The notes: generated by a model not told the origin, from the letters alone. Positions 36,175 through 46,238 are shown, counted from the stretch's first letter. The stretch is DNA of 64,000 nucleotides from Siminovitchia fordii DSM 16014 = CIP 108821 (GCF_000374565.1 NZ_KB894690.1:1-64000), one strand, 5' to 3'. Program-made: numbers and translations.

Positions 36175-36651
36175 ATGGGTAGACGAATAAAACATACTTC
36201 ACGTGACGTGGAGGAGTTAGCTAGGCTCATGCTGGCGGAAGCAATCGGTGAAGGTGTTCAAGGGATGAACATGGTAGGAACGGTTGTGGCTAATCGAGTC
36301 GAGGCTGACTGTGCTCCCGACTTCAAAGGGTTGCGCAATATCAGACATGCGATCTATCAAACCATACCTGGAACCGATATTCCTCACTTCGAGCCTGTCT
36401 TAAATGGAACATTGTATACACAACGCCCCACAGAAGCTGACCTCCAGAGGGCTAGGAATTTGTTACACGGTGATAGGGACCCTCGTGCAAGGATGAATTT
36501 GTGGTTTTTTAACCCCAGTCCGGGGAAAAAGTACCGAGCTCCTTGTACCGAAACGATGCCAAGATCCCCTAGTACTAAGTTCGATTTTGCGTACAGGAAC
36601 CATTGCTTCTATGTAGCGGTACCGGGCTATTGCCCAGAGTTTTATAGATAA
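36175..36651 (+). CDS. cwlJ: Spore cortex-lytic cell wall hydrolase CwlJ
   Basis: A 158-residue hydrolase_2 (SleB/CwlJ) family enzyme that breaks down cortex peptidoglycan during germination, especially calcium-dipicolinate germination. It has LARLMLAEAIGEG with the likely catalytic glutamate, VGTVVANRVEADCAPDFKGL, and the C-terminal NPSPGKKYRAPC with GNH-like RNHCFYVAVPGYCP. There is no signal peptide, as expected for the coat-located CwlJ as opposed to SleB. AAGGTGG precedes the ATG. gerQ follows after 23 nt; in B. subtilis this pair is a mother-cell (SigE) operon. Confidence 0.93.
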   Translation: MGRRIKHTSRDVEELARLMLAEAIGEGVQGMNMVGTVVANRVEADCAPDFKGLRNIRHAIYQTIPGTDIPHFEPVLNGTLYTQRPTEADLQRARNLLHGDRDPRARMNLWFFNPSPGKKYRAPCTETMPRSPSTKFDFAYRNHCFYVAVPGYCPEFYR

Positions 36652-36674
36652 ATTAATAAGGAGCTGATCTTCCC

Positions 36675-37136
36675 ATGACTTGTGGAGACTCTGGTTATTA
36701 TCCAATGAATTATCATCCTGGTTTTTATCCAGCTTCCATGATGCGGACCAGTCGAGCACAACCTGCTGGCTCTCCGATGGCTATGCCTTCTGGCCCCACG
36801 TATGCCGCCCCGGTGGTCCCGATGGGGACCGCGCAGCAACTTCTGGCAGGTGCGACGGAAGAATCATTTATTGAAAATATCATACGGTTCAACAAAGGTA
36901 AGGTAGGTACATTCTACTTTACTTATCAAGGTAACAAAAGATGGAATGCAATGGTTTACCACGGGCGCATAGAAACGGCTGGTCGTGACCACATCATCAT
37001 CAGCGACCCGTCCAGTGGAAAACGCTATTTGCTAATGATGGCAAATCTCGACTGGGTGGAATTTGATGAAAAAATTAACTATCCTTACCCGAAAATCAGT
37101 CCGGAAGTCCAGGCGTCTCTGACGACATCGGAATGA
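36675..37136 (+). CDS. gerQ: Spore coat protein GerQ
   Basis: A 153-residue coat protein needed for CwlJ localisation and cross-linked by transglutaminase in B. subtilis. It has a Tyr/Pro/Met-rich N-terminal half (residues 1-55) and a conserved C-terminal domain with EESFIENIIRFNKGKVGTFY, VYHGRIETAGRDHIII and DPSSGKRYLLMMANLDWVEF, characteristic of GerQ. It is co-transcribed with cwlJ and followed by a terminator. Its presence confirms that the host forms spores. Confidence 0.95.
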   Translation: MTCGDSGYYPMNYHPGFYPASMMRTSRAQPAGSPMAMPSGPTYAAPVVPMGTAQQLLAGATEESFIENIIRFNKGKVGTFYFTYQGNKRWNAMVYHGRIETAGRDHIIISDPSSGKRYLLMMANLDWVEFDEKINYPYPKISPEVQASLTTSE

Positions 37137-37150
37137 GTTATAGAACGCTT

Positions 37151-37190
37151 AAAACCCGCTTACTTCTTTTCGAGGATGAGCGGTTTTTAG
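37151..37190 (+). terminator. Terminator of cwlJ-gerQ
   Basis: AAAACCCGCT (37151-37160) pairs with AGCGGTTTT (37179-37187, one unpaired C), followed by TTAG. Confidence 0.75.
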
Positions 37191-37204
37191 TTCTGACTGC
37201 GAAT

Positions 37205-37445
37205 AGAATGCAAATCCGGCAAAAAATTAAAACGAACGTTTTTAGCTGATGCTATTGATACAATAAAGGATAATACTGATGATAAATTCGGTTTGTATGC
37301 TTGGTTTTACGAGGAAAAGAGTCAGAGGATCCCTACCCGTATAAAAACAGCTTTACTAAAGGAAGAGTATAAAGGCTCTAATCTTCCTTATGGCTACTTT
37401 ATTAAGAATGAAAAATTATACCCAAGAGATGATGCAATAATATAA
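37205..37445 (+). pseudogene. Serine recombinase fragment
   Basis: An open stretch of about 80 codons ending in TAA at 37443-37445. It reads FYEEKSQRIPTRIKTALLKE, then YKGSNLPYGYFIKNEKLYPR, which matches the segment of large serine recombinases after the catalytic domain (S.R...AL......G...G..PPYGY). The N-terminal catalytic serine domain and the DNA-binding tail are absent and there is no start codon with a ribosome binding site. It is a remnant of an integrated element at the boundary between core (cwlJ-gerQ) and accessory DNA. Confidence 0.6.
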
Positions 37446-38337
37446 GCAGTGAGGAAATTTTTTCAATTCATATATTCAAGGAGTCGGATTTGGATCCATC
37501 GCGATTACATTGCATATAGGGGGATACCCAACTCCGGTAAAAACCATTTATAACTAAAAGAGAAGACGTCTCTCAGGTATGAATCGGGCCTAAGAGATTG
37601 TCTTCTCTTCTTTTTTCTATTCAGTCTTACTCATTTTCTATGCATTCTCTTACAAAATTTTCAAAAACTAATATCTTCTTTGGTGATTCCAATAAATTAG
37701 ATGTGGAGAAAAATCTTCCTATTATGGTGCATACGGTGTTGAGGAAAATAAGCTCGAACGTATAGTAACAGAGTTAACAAAACTTTAAGAGTAACCGGTA
37801 AGAAAAGTTTTTTACTTCACTAGATATAATAATGATAAGGATCTTGCGCCATAGATATTGTTTACATCATTTTAGAAAACAAATCATTATTGTTGTTGAT
37901 GATAAGATTGGTTTCGTCATAAACCGTGTTCTGCTTTTGAGTCTAACATCAATTGTTATCGTGGATTTCCTACATTGAAGGTCTTCTATCATTCTATAGC
38001 AAAACTTTTCGAAAATTCATGATTGACATTCTTTATCATAAAGTTGTAGCATATAAGTATTCAAATAAGTGGGAAAAGTATTATCCAACTTATAATACTA
38101 AGTATATTAAGTGCTATTACAAATGCTTGCAATGGGGCCTGACTTTACGGAAATGGTGCTCCAGTTCTTGAGATTCGTGATTTATATGTATGTAATATGA
38201 CAAAAGAACATCTATTCACACACTTAATACTAGGTATACTCAGTCCAATTAGAAAAGAACAGACAACCGAGGCTGGATTTATTAATCCAACCCAACATTA
38301 TTATTACCAATCAAATAATAAAGCATGGAGGTTAAAA
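37446..38337. other. Accessory spacer with remnants
   Basis: It holds the terminator at 37557 and AT-rich sequence. A short coding-like end, YYGAYGVEENKLERIVTELT followed by KL and a stop near 37720-37787, has no recognisable family. A 72-codon frame at 37953-38171 looks non-coding. Confidence 0.35.
37557..37617 (+). terminator. Terminator in the accessory spacer
   Basis: AAGAGAAGAC pairs with GTCTTCTCTT, with a second inner stem TCTCT/AGAGA, followed by CTTTTTTCT. Confidence 0.75.
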
Positions 38338-39642
38338 ATGGTTAACTTAACAAATGAAGCATTGTTTAGTAACGAATTAATGGAAGAGATTAGGGAGAAG
38401 TTTGCTTTTATAGATATGGATCCGCTAACAAAGAAAAAACGGCTGTTTTTTGACAATGCTGGAGGGTCTTTAAGATTAAAGAATGCAATTGAAAAGTTTT
38501 CTCAGTTTGATATGTTTCCTGATCATCCTCAGCGGGAACACGAAGTGGCCAAATACTTGGCTGAGGTTGAACGGAGGGGGATAGAGGATACACGAATCAT
38601 TTTTAATGGAAAAAAAGGAAGTATAGCAACCTATCTTACTGCCTCCCAGGCCATTTTTGATATTACTGGTGTAATTGCTGAAAATATTGAGGGAACAAAT
38701 ATTGTAACTACCGAATTAGAACATCCTTCTGCTTTTGATTCGGCAAAGTTTTATGCCAATAAGTTAGGAAAGGAGCTCCGTGTTGCTAATACAAATCCTG
38801 TCACAGGAGGAGTGGATGTTGAAGAAATTATAAAACACATTGACAGTGATACATCCCTTTTGAGCGTGATTTACGCATCGAATATTTCAGGTGCTATATT
38901 AGACATCGAGACGATTGTACGAGAGGCAAGAAAGATTAAACCGGATCTATATATTATTGTCGATTCTGTACAGCATGCCCCACATGGTGTAATTGATATA
39001 GAAAAAACGCCTGTGGATGCTATGAACTTTGCGCCATATAAATTTTTTGGGATAAGGGGCTGCGGTATTGCTTATCTTTCCGAAAGAGCTGCCAAACTCC
39101 CTCATCACCGTCTAAATGGGAAGGACGAAGGTGATTGGCAACTTGGCAGTCCAGCGCCAGCTCATTTTGCTGCGATAAGTGAGATTGTTAATTACGTCTG
39201 CTGGATAGGAAGCAAGTTTACCAATCAGCAAGATAAAAGGAGTTTATATGTAGAAGGAATGACACGGATAGCTCTGCATGAAAAATCACTTCTAGATATA
39301 ATGCTTAATGGGACAGATAAAGTGAAAGGATTAAGGAATATTCCAGGAGTTACGGTCCACCTTGATTATGAGGATTTATTAAAGAGAGATTTGATTGTTG
39401 CCATAAGCATCGATCATTTAGATTATAAAGAAGCAGTCAGACAATATGAAAAAGAAAATGTGATTGTATATGAACGTGTCGCATCCAGTATTTATTCTAA
39501 AAGGATGCTGGAGTCATTCGGAATGACTGGCTCAATCAGGATATCACCTTTGCATTGTAACAGTGTGGAAGAGATAGAAGAGTTATTGGAAGTAACACAA
39601 AATATCGCTGAGAGAAGTACGACTGCTTCGCGATCTATCTGA
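38338..39642 (+). CDS. Class V aminotransferase / cysteine desulfurase-like PLP enzyme
   Basis: A 434-residue PLP enzyme of fold type I. It contains RLFFDNAGGSLRLKNAIE, TTELEHPSAFDSAKFYA, LSVIYASNISGAILDIETIV, IVDSVQHAPHGVIDIE and the PLP lysine in MNFAPYKFFGIRGCGIAYL; the C-terminal domain ends IRISPLHCNSVEEIEELL. The fold is that of SufS/CsdA/NifS proteins, but there is no SUF or NIF context. The neighbours are a second PLP aminotransferase, RidA and amidohydrolases, so a lyase or transaminase role in catabolism is more likely. The ATG at 38338 has GGAGG at 38327-38331. Confidence 0.85.
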   Translation: MVNLTNEALFSNELMEEIREKFAFIDMDPLTKKKRLFFDNAGGSLRLKNAIEKFSQFDMFPDHPQREHEVAKYLAEVERRGIEDTRIIFNGKKGSIATYLTASQAIFDITGVIAENIEGTNIVTTELEHPSAFDSAKFYANKLGKELRVANTNPVTGGVDVEEIIKHIDSDTSLLSVIYASNISGAILDIETIVREARKIKPDLYIIVDSVQHAPHGVIDIEKTPVDAMNFAPYKFFGIRGCGIAYLSERAAKLPHHRLNGKDEGDWQLGSPAPAHFAAISEIVNYVCWIGSKFTNQQDKRSLYVEGMTRIALHEKSLLDIMLNGTDKVKGLRNIPGVTVHLDYEDLLKRDLIVAISIDHLDYKEAVRQYEKENVIVYERVASSIYSKRMLESFGMTGSIRISPLHCNSVEEIEELLEVTQNIAERSTTASRSI

Positions 39643-39706
39643 TTTAAAAGTGTAGAATATTCGTAGATATCAAAGTGTCATTATTAATTGGAGAGGGAGA
39701 CTGATC

Positions 39707-40920
39707 ATGAGTTTAGTAAAAGAAAAGTTTTTAAAGCTTGGTGCTGAATATGCACCTGGACAAGAAGTGCGACAAAACACAAATGAAGTTAAATTGCGAG
39801 GTGAAAAAATTCCCGGTACACCGGTTGATTTTTCCCATGGTGATGTTAACGCATTTGAACCAATTCCCGGATCTTTAGATAACTTCATTGAAGGTGTTCA
39901 TATTGGTGGCGAGCAGGCTTATACCGAATATCGTGGGAGTAAAATGATCCGGGAGAATGTAGCCGAAAAACTTTCTAATTTTACGGGTACAACCATTAAC
40001 GCAGACCAAAATTTTATCATTACTCCAGGAACACAAGGAGCGCTTTTCCTGGCAATGGGATCAACCATTTCCAGAGGCGATAAAGTGGCAATTGTGGTAC
40101 CGGACTATTTTGCCAATCGAAAACTGGTAGAGTTCTTTGAGGGCGAAGTCGTTCCTATTCAGATGGAATATTTTCATACAAATACTTGTGCAGGTTTAGA
40201 TTTAAATCAGCTGGAGGACGCTTTTAAAGCAGGTGTAAAACTCTTTTTGTTCTCAAATCCCAACAATCCAACCGGTGTCATTTATTCACAGGAGGAGATC
40301 ACAGCATAGGCGAACTGGCACAGAAGTATGGGGCAACAGTCATCGTCGACCAACTGTACTCACGCCAGGTTTTTGAAGGGAGGGCTTATACACATCTTTC
40401 TGCGCAGAATATATTGGATTCTGAAAATCTAATCACGATCATGGGTCCATCTAAGACAGAGTCGTTAAGTGGGTATAGGCTGGGTGTCGCATTTGGTTCA
40501 GCTAAAATTATCGACCGTATGGAAAAACTACAGGCTATTGTGTCTCTCCGCGCAGCCGGTTATAGCCAAGCCGCATTAAAGTCATGGTTTGATGAACCAG
40601 CAGGGTGGATGACAAGAAGAATTGCCGAGCATCAAGCAATCCGTGATGATCTGATTACAAAGCTGCGTGCAATCGAGGGCATTAAAGTGAGAGCCACAGA
40701 AGCAGGTAGCTATCTATTCCCAAGGCTCCCGGAATTGGATGTTACCATTGAGGAATTTGTGAAGGTTCTTCGTGCTCAGGCCAATGTTACCGTAACACCT
40801 GGGACAGAATTTGGTCCACAGTTCACGGACAGCTTCCGTATTAACTTCTCACAAGATCATCAAGCGGCTGTTTCTGCCATGGAGCGTGTAATTAAAGTAA
40901 TGGAGTTGTATCGCAAATGA
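39707..40920 (+). pseudogene. Class I/II PLP aminotransferase, single-base frameshift
   Basis: A gene for about 404 residues broken near 40300-40310. The first part ends FSNPNNPTGVIYSQEEITA and then meets TAG. One base change of frame gives IGELAQKYGATVIVDQLYSR and continues to the PLP lysine in IMGPSKTESLSGYRLG and on to the stop at 40918-40920. A single missing base accounts for the break. Both halves are well conserved, so the damage is recent or is a sequencing error. The gene lies 64 nt after the class V enzyme and overlaps ridA by 4 nt. Confidence 0.85.
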
Positions 40921-41354
40921 GTATGTTTGAAGAGAAAAAGAATCCTGTTCCCCAAGGAAATTACGTTCCCGCATCGCGGTTTGGAAACCTTATCTATACG
41001 GCTGGAATGACTCCAAGGAATAACGGTGTGTTAATACAAAGTGGGAAAGTCCTTGCCGAAGCTCCGGTAGATACTTACAAAGCAGCAGTTAAGCAAGCTG
41101 TGACCAATGCACTGGCGGCAGCTTCGAATACACTTACTGAAGGTGAACAGCTCGGGCAAATTCTTTCCCTCACTGTTTTCATTAATGCTGAAGAAGCATT
41201 CCAGGCGCATTCTAGAATTGCAGATTTTGCTTCTGATTACTTATATGAAAAACTGGGTGAGATCGGTATCGGAAGCCGAGCTGCAGTTGGTGTTGCCTCC
41301 TTGCCAGGTAATGCACCTGTTGAGATTCAATTGATTGCTGCTGTTTCTGAATAA
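40917..41354 (+). CDS. RidA family deaminase (YjgF/YER057c)
   Basis: A 145-residue member of the Rid family that hydrolyses reactive enamine/imine intermediates released by PLP enzymes. It has NYVPASRFGNLIYTAGMTPR at the N-terminus and the conserved arginine within GSRAAVGVASLPGNAPVEIQ near residue 122. The ATG overlaps the aminotransferase stop as ATGA. It is therefore a dedicated partner of the two PLP enzymes upstream rather than the housekeeping RidA. Confidence 0.9.
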   Translation: MSMFEEKKNPVPQGNYVPASRFGNLIYTAGMTPRNNGVLIQSGKVLAEAPVDTYKAAVKQAVTNALAAASNTLTEGEQLGQILSLTVFINAEEAFQAHSRIADFASDYLYEKLGEIGIGSRAAVGVASLPGNAPVEIQLIAAVSE

Positions 41355-41859
41355 AAATATTGTAGATATAGAGAGAGTAATACTTTTTTAGATGGAGTAA
41401 AACCGCTATCATAAAGGGGAAAAGTCATAAAATATTGCGTAACTTATCAAGCGGCTTGCCATTCTTTGTTCTGCTCTTTAGCAATATCCAAATCTTTTGG
41501 CTAAGATAGCTGCCAACAGGTAAATGTTCTGAATGAAACGACGCTTTCCTTTTGGGGCAGCCATACGTTTGAAAAATCTATGTTAAAAAGCGGAATTCCA
41601 GTGCGATTCGTATTGGGGGTCCAAGAAATTATTGGTATAAAGGACAATATTAAAGGGGCTGTTCCTATCACTAAGGATTTTGGCTTGTTTGGAGTAACAC
41701 CTCAAATAGTAGCTATGCAAGTAAATCTAAATACAATGATTACCATATGTTTATAGTAGATATTATGGATGCAGCTTTAACTATTCTATAAAACTTTGTT
41801 TGAATTATATAGGATCCTTTTTATCCAGTTGGTTTATGTAGCTAGGAAGTGATAATTCA
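41355..41859. other. Spacer with an unassigned coding remnant
   Basis: On the plus strand, from about 41530 to 41757, one frame reads LNETTLSFWGSHTFEKSMLK, then SGIPVRFVLGVQEIIGIKDN and GAVPITKDFGLFGV, ending in TAG. The composition is protein-like but it has no start with a ribosome binding site and no family was recognised. It may be the end of a gene lost between ridA and the regulator. Confidence 0.35.
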
Positions 41860-42588
41860 ATGAACAACTTATTTAATAAAAAACCCATATATAAGGTTAT
41901 TTATGACACTATAGCAGAGAAAATCTATAACTCCGCATATAAAGTCGGCGATACCTTACCATCGGAAAGTGAATTAGAAAAAATGTTTCAGGCAAGTCGT
42001 ACCCCTGTTAGGCAAGCATTAAATAAGCTTGAATCTGATGGATTAATTTATCGTTCTCAGGGAAAAGGGTCGTTTGTAGCAAATTACAAGCCGATTGGCC
42101 ATTGGATAACAATGACAGGGTTTAATCATATTTATACGAAGGATTGGAAAAAGATATCGGCCCGAACGATAGAGGTTACAAAAAAAACGTCTCCTTATTA
42201 TGCAAGTTTACTAAAAATTAATAGCAATGAAGAAATGATTCATCTTAAACGGATTCGTACAGATCAGGGTGAACCCGTGATTTATTTGGAGCATTTCTTA
42301 CATCCTGATTTATCAATTGAAATTTTTCAGAAAGACCCTTCCTTTATATCGATTGACCAGTTACTAAAAGATGAAAAGGGTATTGAATTTACTACCATAA
42401 AAGAGCAACTAGAAGCTGTTTCAGCAGATGTGCAACTAGCAGAACAATTAAAAATCGAGGAAGGGCAACCTATTTTAAAAAGCACAAGGATTTCTTATGC
42501 TAACAAATCAAATCCTGTAGATGTAACGATCATTTATCTTAGATCAGAAAAATGGAAATATGCAATTGAATTTAACAAAGGGATGTAA
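41860..42588 (+). CDS. GntR family regulator with UTRA domain (HutC subfamily)
   Basis: A 242-residue regulator. The N-terminal winged helix (about 8-75) has YKVIYDTIAEKIYNSAYKVG, LPSESELEKMFQASRTPVRQ and LESDGLIYRSQGKGSFV. The UTRA effector-binding domain follows (about 90-238), with MIHLKRIRTDQGEPVIYLEH and EEGQPILKSTRISYANKSNP. Members sense small carbon/nitrogen metabolites. It probably controls the upstream PLP enzyme/RidA operon or the amidohydrolase module B just beyond; this is inferred from position. Confidence 0.9.
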   Translation: MNNLFNKKPIYKVIYDTIAEKIYNSAYKVGDTLPSESELEKMFQASRTPVRQALNKLESDGLIYRSQGKGSFVANYKPIGHWITMTGFNHIYTKDWKKISARTIEVTKKTSPYYASLLKINSNEEMIHLKRIRTDQGEPVIYLEHFLHPDLSIEIFQKDPSFISIDQLLKDEKGIEFTTIKEQLEAVSADVQLAEQLKIEEGQPILKSTRISYANKSNPVDVTIIYLRSEKWKYAIEFNKGM

Positions 42589-43008
42589 TGATATGTACTT
42601 AATTTTCCCTTTGAAATTGCTCTTAACTCTATGATTGTTTTGGGCTGGGGATGTTCTGTTTCGATTAAGTTGGCACCCTCAAGATGTTTTGCTAAAAAAG
42701 GCTCAGGCCATTCTGTCTTAATATGGAGGCTATTTTGTTAAATCCAGTTCTTTACTGCTTTTATGATATTGAAAAACGTCCTAATGAACAATTTATTTAG
42801 CAAAGAAAAAGGCTGTTTCTGGTTAAAAAAATAGCAGCACAGACCAAGGCCACGGTTTGTGCTACTATTTTTTTAGTGGGAGCGGAGGAAGGCCGACAGC
42901 CACTGGGACCAATAACTCTCACTTAAATTCAAATTACAAAGGTGAACATTAAACCTTAGAAGAATGTAGTTGATTGTCAAAAAGATATAGCTACCTCACA
43001 AGATTATC
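42589..43008. other. Spacer between the GntR regulator and APC permease B
   Basis: No gene. It contains the strong terminator at 42824, which can serve the convergent genes on either side. Confidence 0.45.
42824..42875. terminator. Bidirectional terminator
   Basis: AAAAAAATAG and AGCACA with ACC pair with GGT, TGTGCT and CTATTTTTTT in a long stem flanked by A and T runs, so it can act on both strands. Confidence 0.8.
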
Positions 43009-44358
43009 TTAACTTGTTAATTCACTTTTTTCGTCAAAAATTTCCGGAGGTGGTTGTTTAAAAAATTTGGTTTGGTTTAAAAGATATAAAAATCCAATCA
43101 TTATCCAAACTCCACCTAAAATAAGAGCATTTGAATTCATACTTAACAATAAGCAAACTATAAAAATTGCTCCTATTAATGGAATGAGTAAATACTGAAT
43201 AACTCCCTTAGGCGTACGAATTACACTCTTCAGAAAATAGTGACTGATAACTGAGAGATTCACGAACACAAATGCAAAAAAAGCACCAAATGTTATAAAG
43301 GAAGTTGCTGTATCAAGGTTAAAAAACAAAGCTGACATCGCCACAAAAGCAACTATTAAAATATTATAAACAGGTGTATTGTACTTAGGTGAAATATATC
43401 CAAAAACCCGTCTAGGAAGTATATTTTCTCTTCCCATTGCATATAAGACTCGTGCAGCAGAAGAACCCGAAGCAACTGCAGAAGCAAATCCAGCGGTAAG
43501 TGCTACTGCTATAAAAGCAGTATTTAAAAATATACCACCAATGTCATAGGCAATTTCTAAATACGCAGAATCAGGGTTTACAAATGTACTAACATTCGGA
43601 TGGACCATTTGTAATAAATATGAACCAGCAATATATAGAAATCCGCCAATTAGTGGAATCGCATAAATCGCCTTTGGCAACGTTTTTTTAGGGTCTTTAG
43701 TCTCCTCTGATAAAGCAGTAATTGCATCAAACCCTAGAAAAGTAAAGCATAAAATGGGCACCACAGAGATTAACGAAGAAAATTCTACATTTTGGTCAAA
43801 GAAAGGCTTAATGGAAAATAAAGTCCCGGTTCCTCCGCCAGTTAACAAATATTTTATTGAAAAAATAAAAAAGAAAATAAAAATTAATAGTTGTAAAAGA
43901 AAAACATAGGTATTAAAATTCGCAGCAAATTTAATACCACGTATATTCACAATGGTTATGATTATGATAAAAAGAATGATCCATACATAAATTGGTATAG
44001 CTGGAAAATAAGCAGTTAGCGCTATTCCTAAAAGCAATGCACTAATCATTGGGCTAAGCATATAATCTAGCAATATAGCCCAACCAACAAGAAATCCTAT
44101 ATAGGGATTAATGGCTTTCTGTGTAAATGTGTAAGCTGCTCCAGCTGAAGGGAATGCTTTAACTAACTGTGAATAACTATATGCTGTAAATAACATAACA
44201 AATAGGGCAATAGCGTATCCAATTGCAATCATTCCTTTGCTTTCAACAGCCACAATACCGTATGTTGCAAAAAATGTTTGAGGAGCCATGAAAGCAAGTC
44301 CAAAAAATACTATGTGTCTTAAGGCTAATACTCGTTGTAGTTCTCCAGATTTTCTCAT
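43009..44358 (-). CDS. APC family amino acid permease, module B
   Basis: A 449-residue transporter with about twelve transmembrane helices. It has HIVFFGLAFMAPQTFFATYG in helix 1, FPSAGAAYTFTQKAINPYIG in helix 2-3, and CFTFLGFDAITALSEETKDP in the helix 6 region, ending with FFKQPPPEIFDE. It is clearly paralogous to the module C permease at 62643 (long identical stretches) and more distantly to module A. It lies 260 nt downstream of amidohydrolase B on the same strand, the same order as in modules A and C. Confidence 0.9.
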   Translation of the reverse strand: MRKSGELQRVLALRHIVFFGLAFMAPQTFFATYGIVAVESKGMIAIGYAIALFVMLFTAYSYSQLVKAFPSAGAAYTFTQKAINPYIGFLVGWAILLDYMLSPMISALLLGIALTAYFPAIPIYVWIILFIIIITIVNIRGIKFAANFNTYVFLLQLLIFIFFFIFSIKYLLTGGGTGTLFSIKPFFDQNVEFSSLISVVPILCFTFLGFDAITALSEETKDPKKTLPKAIYAIPLIGGFLYIAGSYLLQMVHPNVSTFVNPDSAYLEIAYDIGGIFLNTAFIAVALTAGFASAVASGSSAARVLYAMGRENILPRRVFGYISPKYNTPVYNILIVAFVAMSALFFNLDTATSFITFGAFFAFVFVNLSVISHYFLKSVIRTPKGVIQYLLIPLIGAIFIVCLLLSMNSNALILGGVWIMIGFLYLLNQTKFFKQPPPEIFDEKSELTS

Positions 44359-44618
44359 TTTAGCCTCCTGGGATAATAACTCAGATCTAATTTATTACCT
44401 CTATTGATTGAGTAGAAGCACATCCTCCTACTCGTTTTATCTGCATTATACTGATTGAGCAAAACATATCTTAGTCGCTGATGCAGCCTTTGCCCATGTT
44501 ATTAGTAGTTTCCGGTGTATGGAGCCAGAGCCCCGCTGGGTGCAACCAAAGTATTTTTCCCCACCAGGGCATCCAATTTACTGGAATTGGCATTCATCTG
44601 ACCGCAAAGTAATCTTGT

Positions 44619-46238
44619 TTAATTTTTTATCGAATTTCTTTCATAAATTACTTGTCCATCAACCATCGTTAAAACGGTTTTGGCAGCTTTTATTTGTTCT
44701 GCCGGAACATCAAACAGATTTCTGTCAAGAACGGTAATGTCGGCCACTTTTCCAACTTCGAGCGTTCCTAACTCGTTTTCAGTAAACGTTCCATATGCAG
44801 GTCCTAATGTATAGGCTTTCAATGCTTCTGAAAGTGTAATTCGTTCATGTGGGTGCCAAACATCTTTTCCGCTGCTATCAATTCTTGTAATTGCTCGATA
44901 GATTTGTAACATTGGATTTAATAGATCGACTGGAAAGTCCGTCCCAAATGCTATCCTTGCACCTGTTTTTTGCAAAGTGTTAATGATAAACACATACTTT
45001 TCTCTTTCTTTACCGATACGGTTGGTATAGACGCCTCTTTCTGACATTGCAAAATGATCTGGCTGCATAGAAACAATGACTCCTAATTCATTAAAACGCT
45101 CAATATCGTCTGGGTGGATAACTTCCACGTGCTCAATTGCATGTCTAGAATCCCTTATTCCATTCTTGATTTGTGCCTCTTCAAAGGCATCTAATGCCAT
45201 ACGAATCGCGCCATCACCAATCGCATGAAATCGAATCGCAAACCCTTCTTTATCTGCTTCCGTCACCCACTTATAGTATGTTTCTTGTGAATATGCTGTA
45301 TCCCCTCTTGTTTCTGGGGCGTCCGCATAAGGTTCTAACATATATGCGGTCCGTGGTGTAATAACCCCGTCGATAAATTGCTTTAAACCGGAGACGCGAA
45401 GTTTGTTAGATTGATATTCTTCTCGTAACTGTTTTGCTCTCGCTATATCGCCGTTTAACTCTGGCCATAAAAATACTCTTAAAGACAACTCATCTTTGTC
45501 TTCAAATCTTTTGAATAGTTTATACTCGTTTATTGTATTTTGACTTGGCGCGTACAAGTCATTAACTGCTGTAACACCGACACTTGCAGCATGTGAAAGG
45601 AAATTTTTAAACATTTTTTCCTGCTGTTCCTCAGTAAAGTTATGTGAAATATCTGTTACTAAATTTGTTGCTTTTTCGTATAAAATTCCTGTTGGTTCCC
45701 CGTATGCATCTTTTTCGATTTCGCCGTACTCCGGATTCTCTGTATCCCGGTCGATATTTGCCAACTCCAACGCTTTTGAATTGACCCAAGCATAATGAAG
45801 TTCTGCATGAAATAAAATCGCTGGCCGATCTGGAAGTACACGGTCTAGTGAATGGCGAGTAGGTAGTTTCTGCTGATCCCAATATCCCGCATCCCACATA
45901 TATCCGATAATCCAAGGTTCATCCGGTTTTGAATCGGCAAACTCTTGAATCATTTTTAACGCTTCCATTTCGGAGCGAGCATCAAATAAATTGACGCTAT
46001 CCAGGAATACACAACCTTGCATAATATGTAAATGAAAGTCGTGAAAGCCAGGAGTAATTAATTGATCCTTAAAATCATATATTTTTGTGTTACCATCCGT
46101 ATGCGCCTTCATTTCGTCTTTCGTACCAATGGCAATAATTTTATTGTTGGAAATAGCGATGGAAGCCTGGATTGGATGATCCTCTTTTCCGGTAAAAACT
46201 GCATTACTTGATAGAATAATATCTGCTTTTTTATTCAC
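44619..46238 (-). CDS. Amidohydrolase family 3 (YtcJ-like), module B
   Basis: A 539-residue enzyme without a signal peptide, so cytoplasmic. The metal site starts GFHDFHLHIMQG; IRFHAIGDGAIRMALDAFEE and HAIEHVEVIHPDD supply further histidines, and FGTDFPVDLLNP the aspartate. The C-terminus has LGTLEVGKVADITVLDRNLF. By eye it is well over half identical to the module C enzyme, and both differ from module A, which is a lipoprotein with HTH in place of HLH. The substrate is unknown. Confidence 0.88.
   Translation of the reverse strand: MNKKADIILSSNAVFTGKEDHPIQASIAISNNKIIAIGTKDEMKAHTDGNTKIYDFKDQLITPGFHDFHLHIMQGCVFLDSVNLFDARSEMEALKMIQEFADSKPDEPWIIGYMWDAGYWDQQKLPTRHSLDRVLPDRPAILFHAELHYAWVNSKALELANIDRDTENPEYGEIEKDAYGEPTGILYEKATNLVTDISHNFTEEQQEKMFKNFLSHAASVGVTAVNDLYAPSQNTINEYKLFKRFEDKDELSLRVFLWPELNGDIARAKQLREEYQSNKLRVSGLKQFIDGVITPRTAYMLEPYADAPETRGDTAYSQETYYKWVTEADKEGFAIRFHAIGDGAIRMALDAFEEAQIKNGIRDSRHAIEHVEVIHPDDIERFNELGVIVSMQPDHFAMSERGVYTNRIGKEREKYVFIINTLQKTGARIAFGTDFPVDLLNPMLQIYRAITRIDSSGKDVWHPHERITLSEALKAYTLGPAYGTFTENELGTLEVGKVADITVLDRNLFDVPAEQIKAAKTVLTMVDGQVIYERNSIKN

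Noticed and set aside
37953-38171. Plus-strand frame for a 72-residue peptide
   Set aside because: Random-looking composition, no ribosome binding site, in a remnant-rich spacer.
38338-39642. Housekeeping cysteine desulfurase of Fe-S assembly
   Set aside because: There is no SUF or ISC gene nearby, and the gene is clustered with an aminotransferase and RidA.
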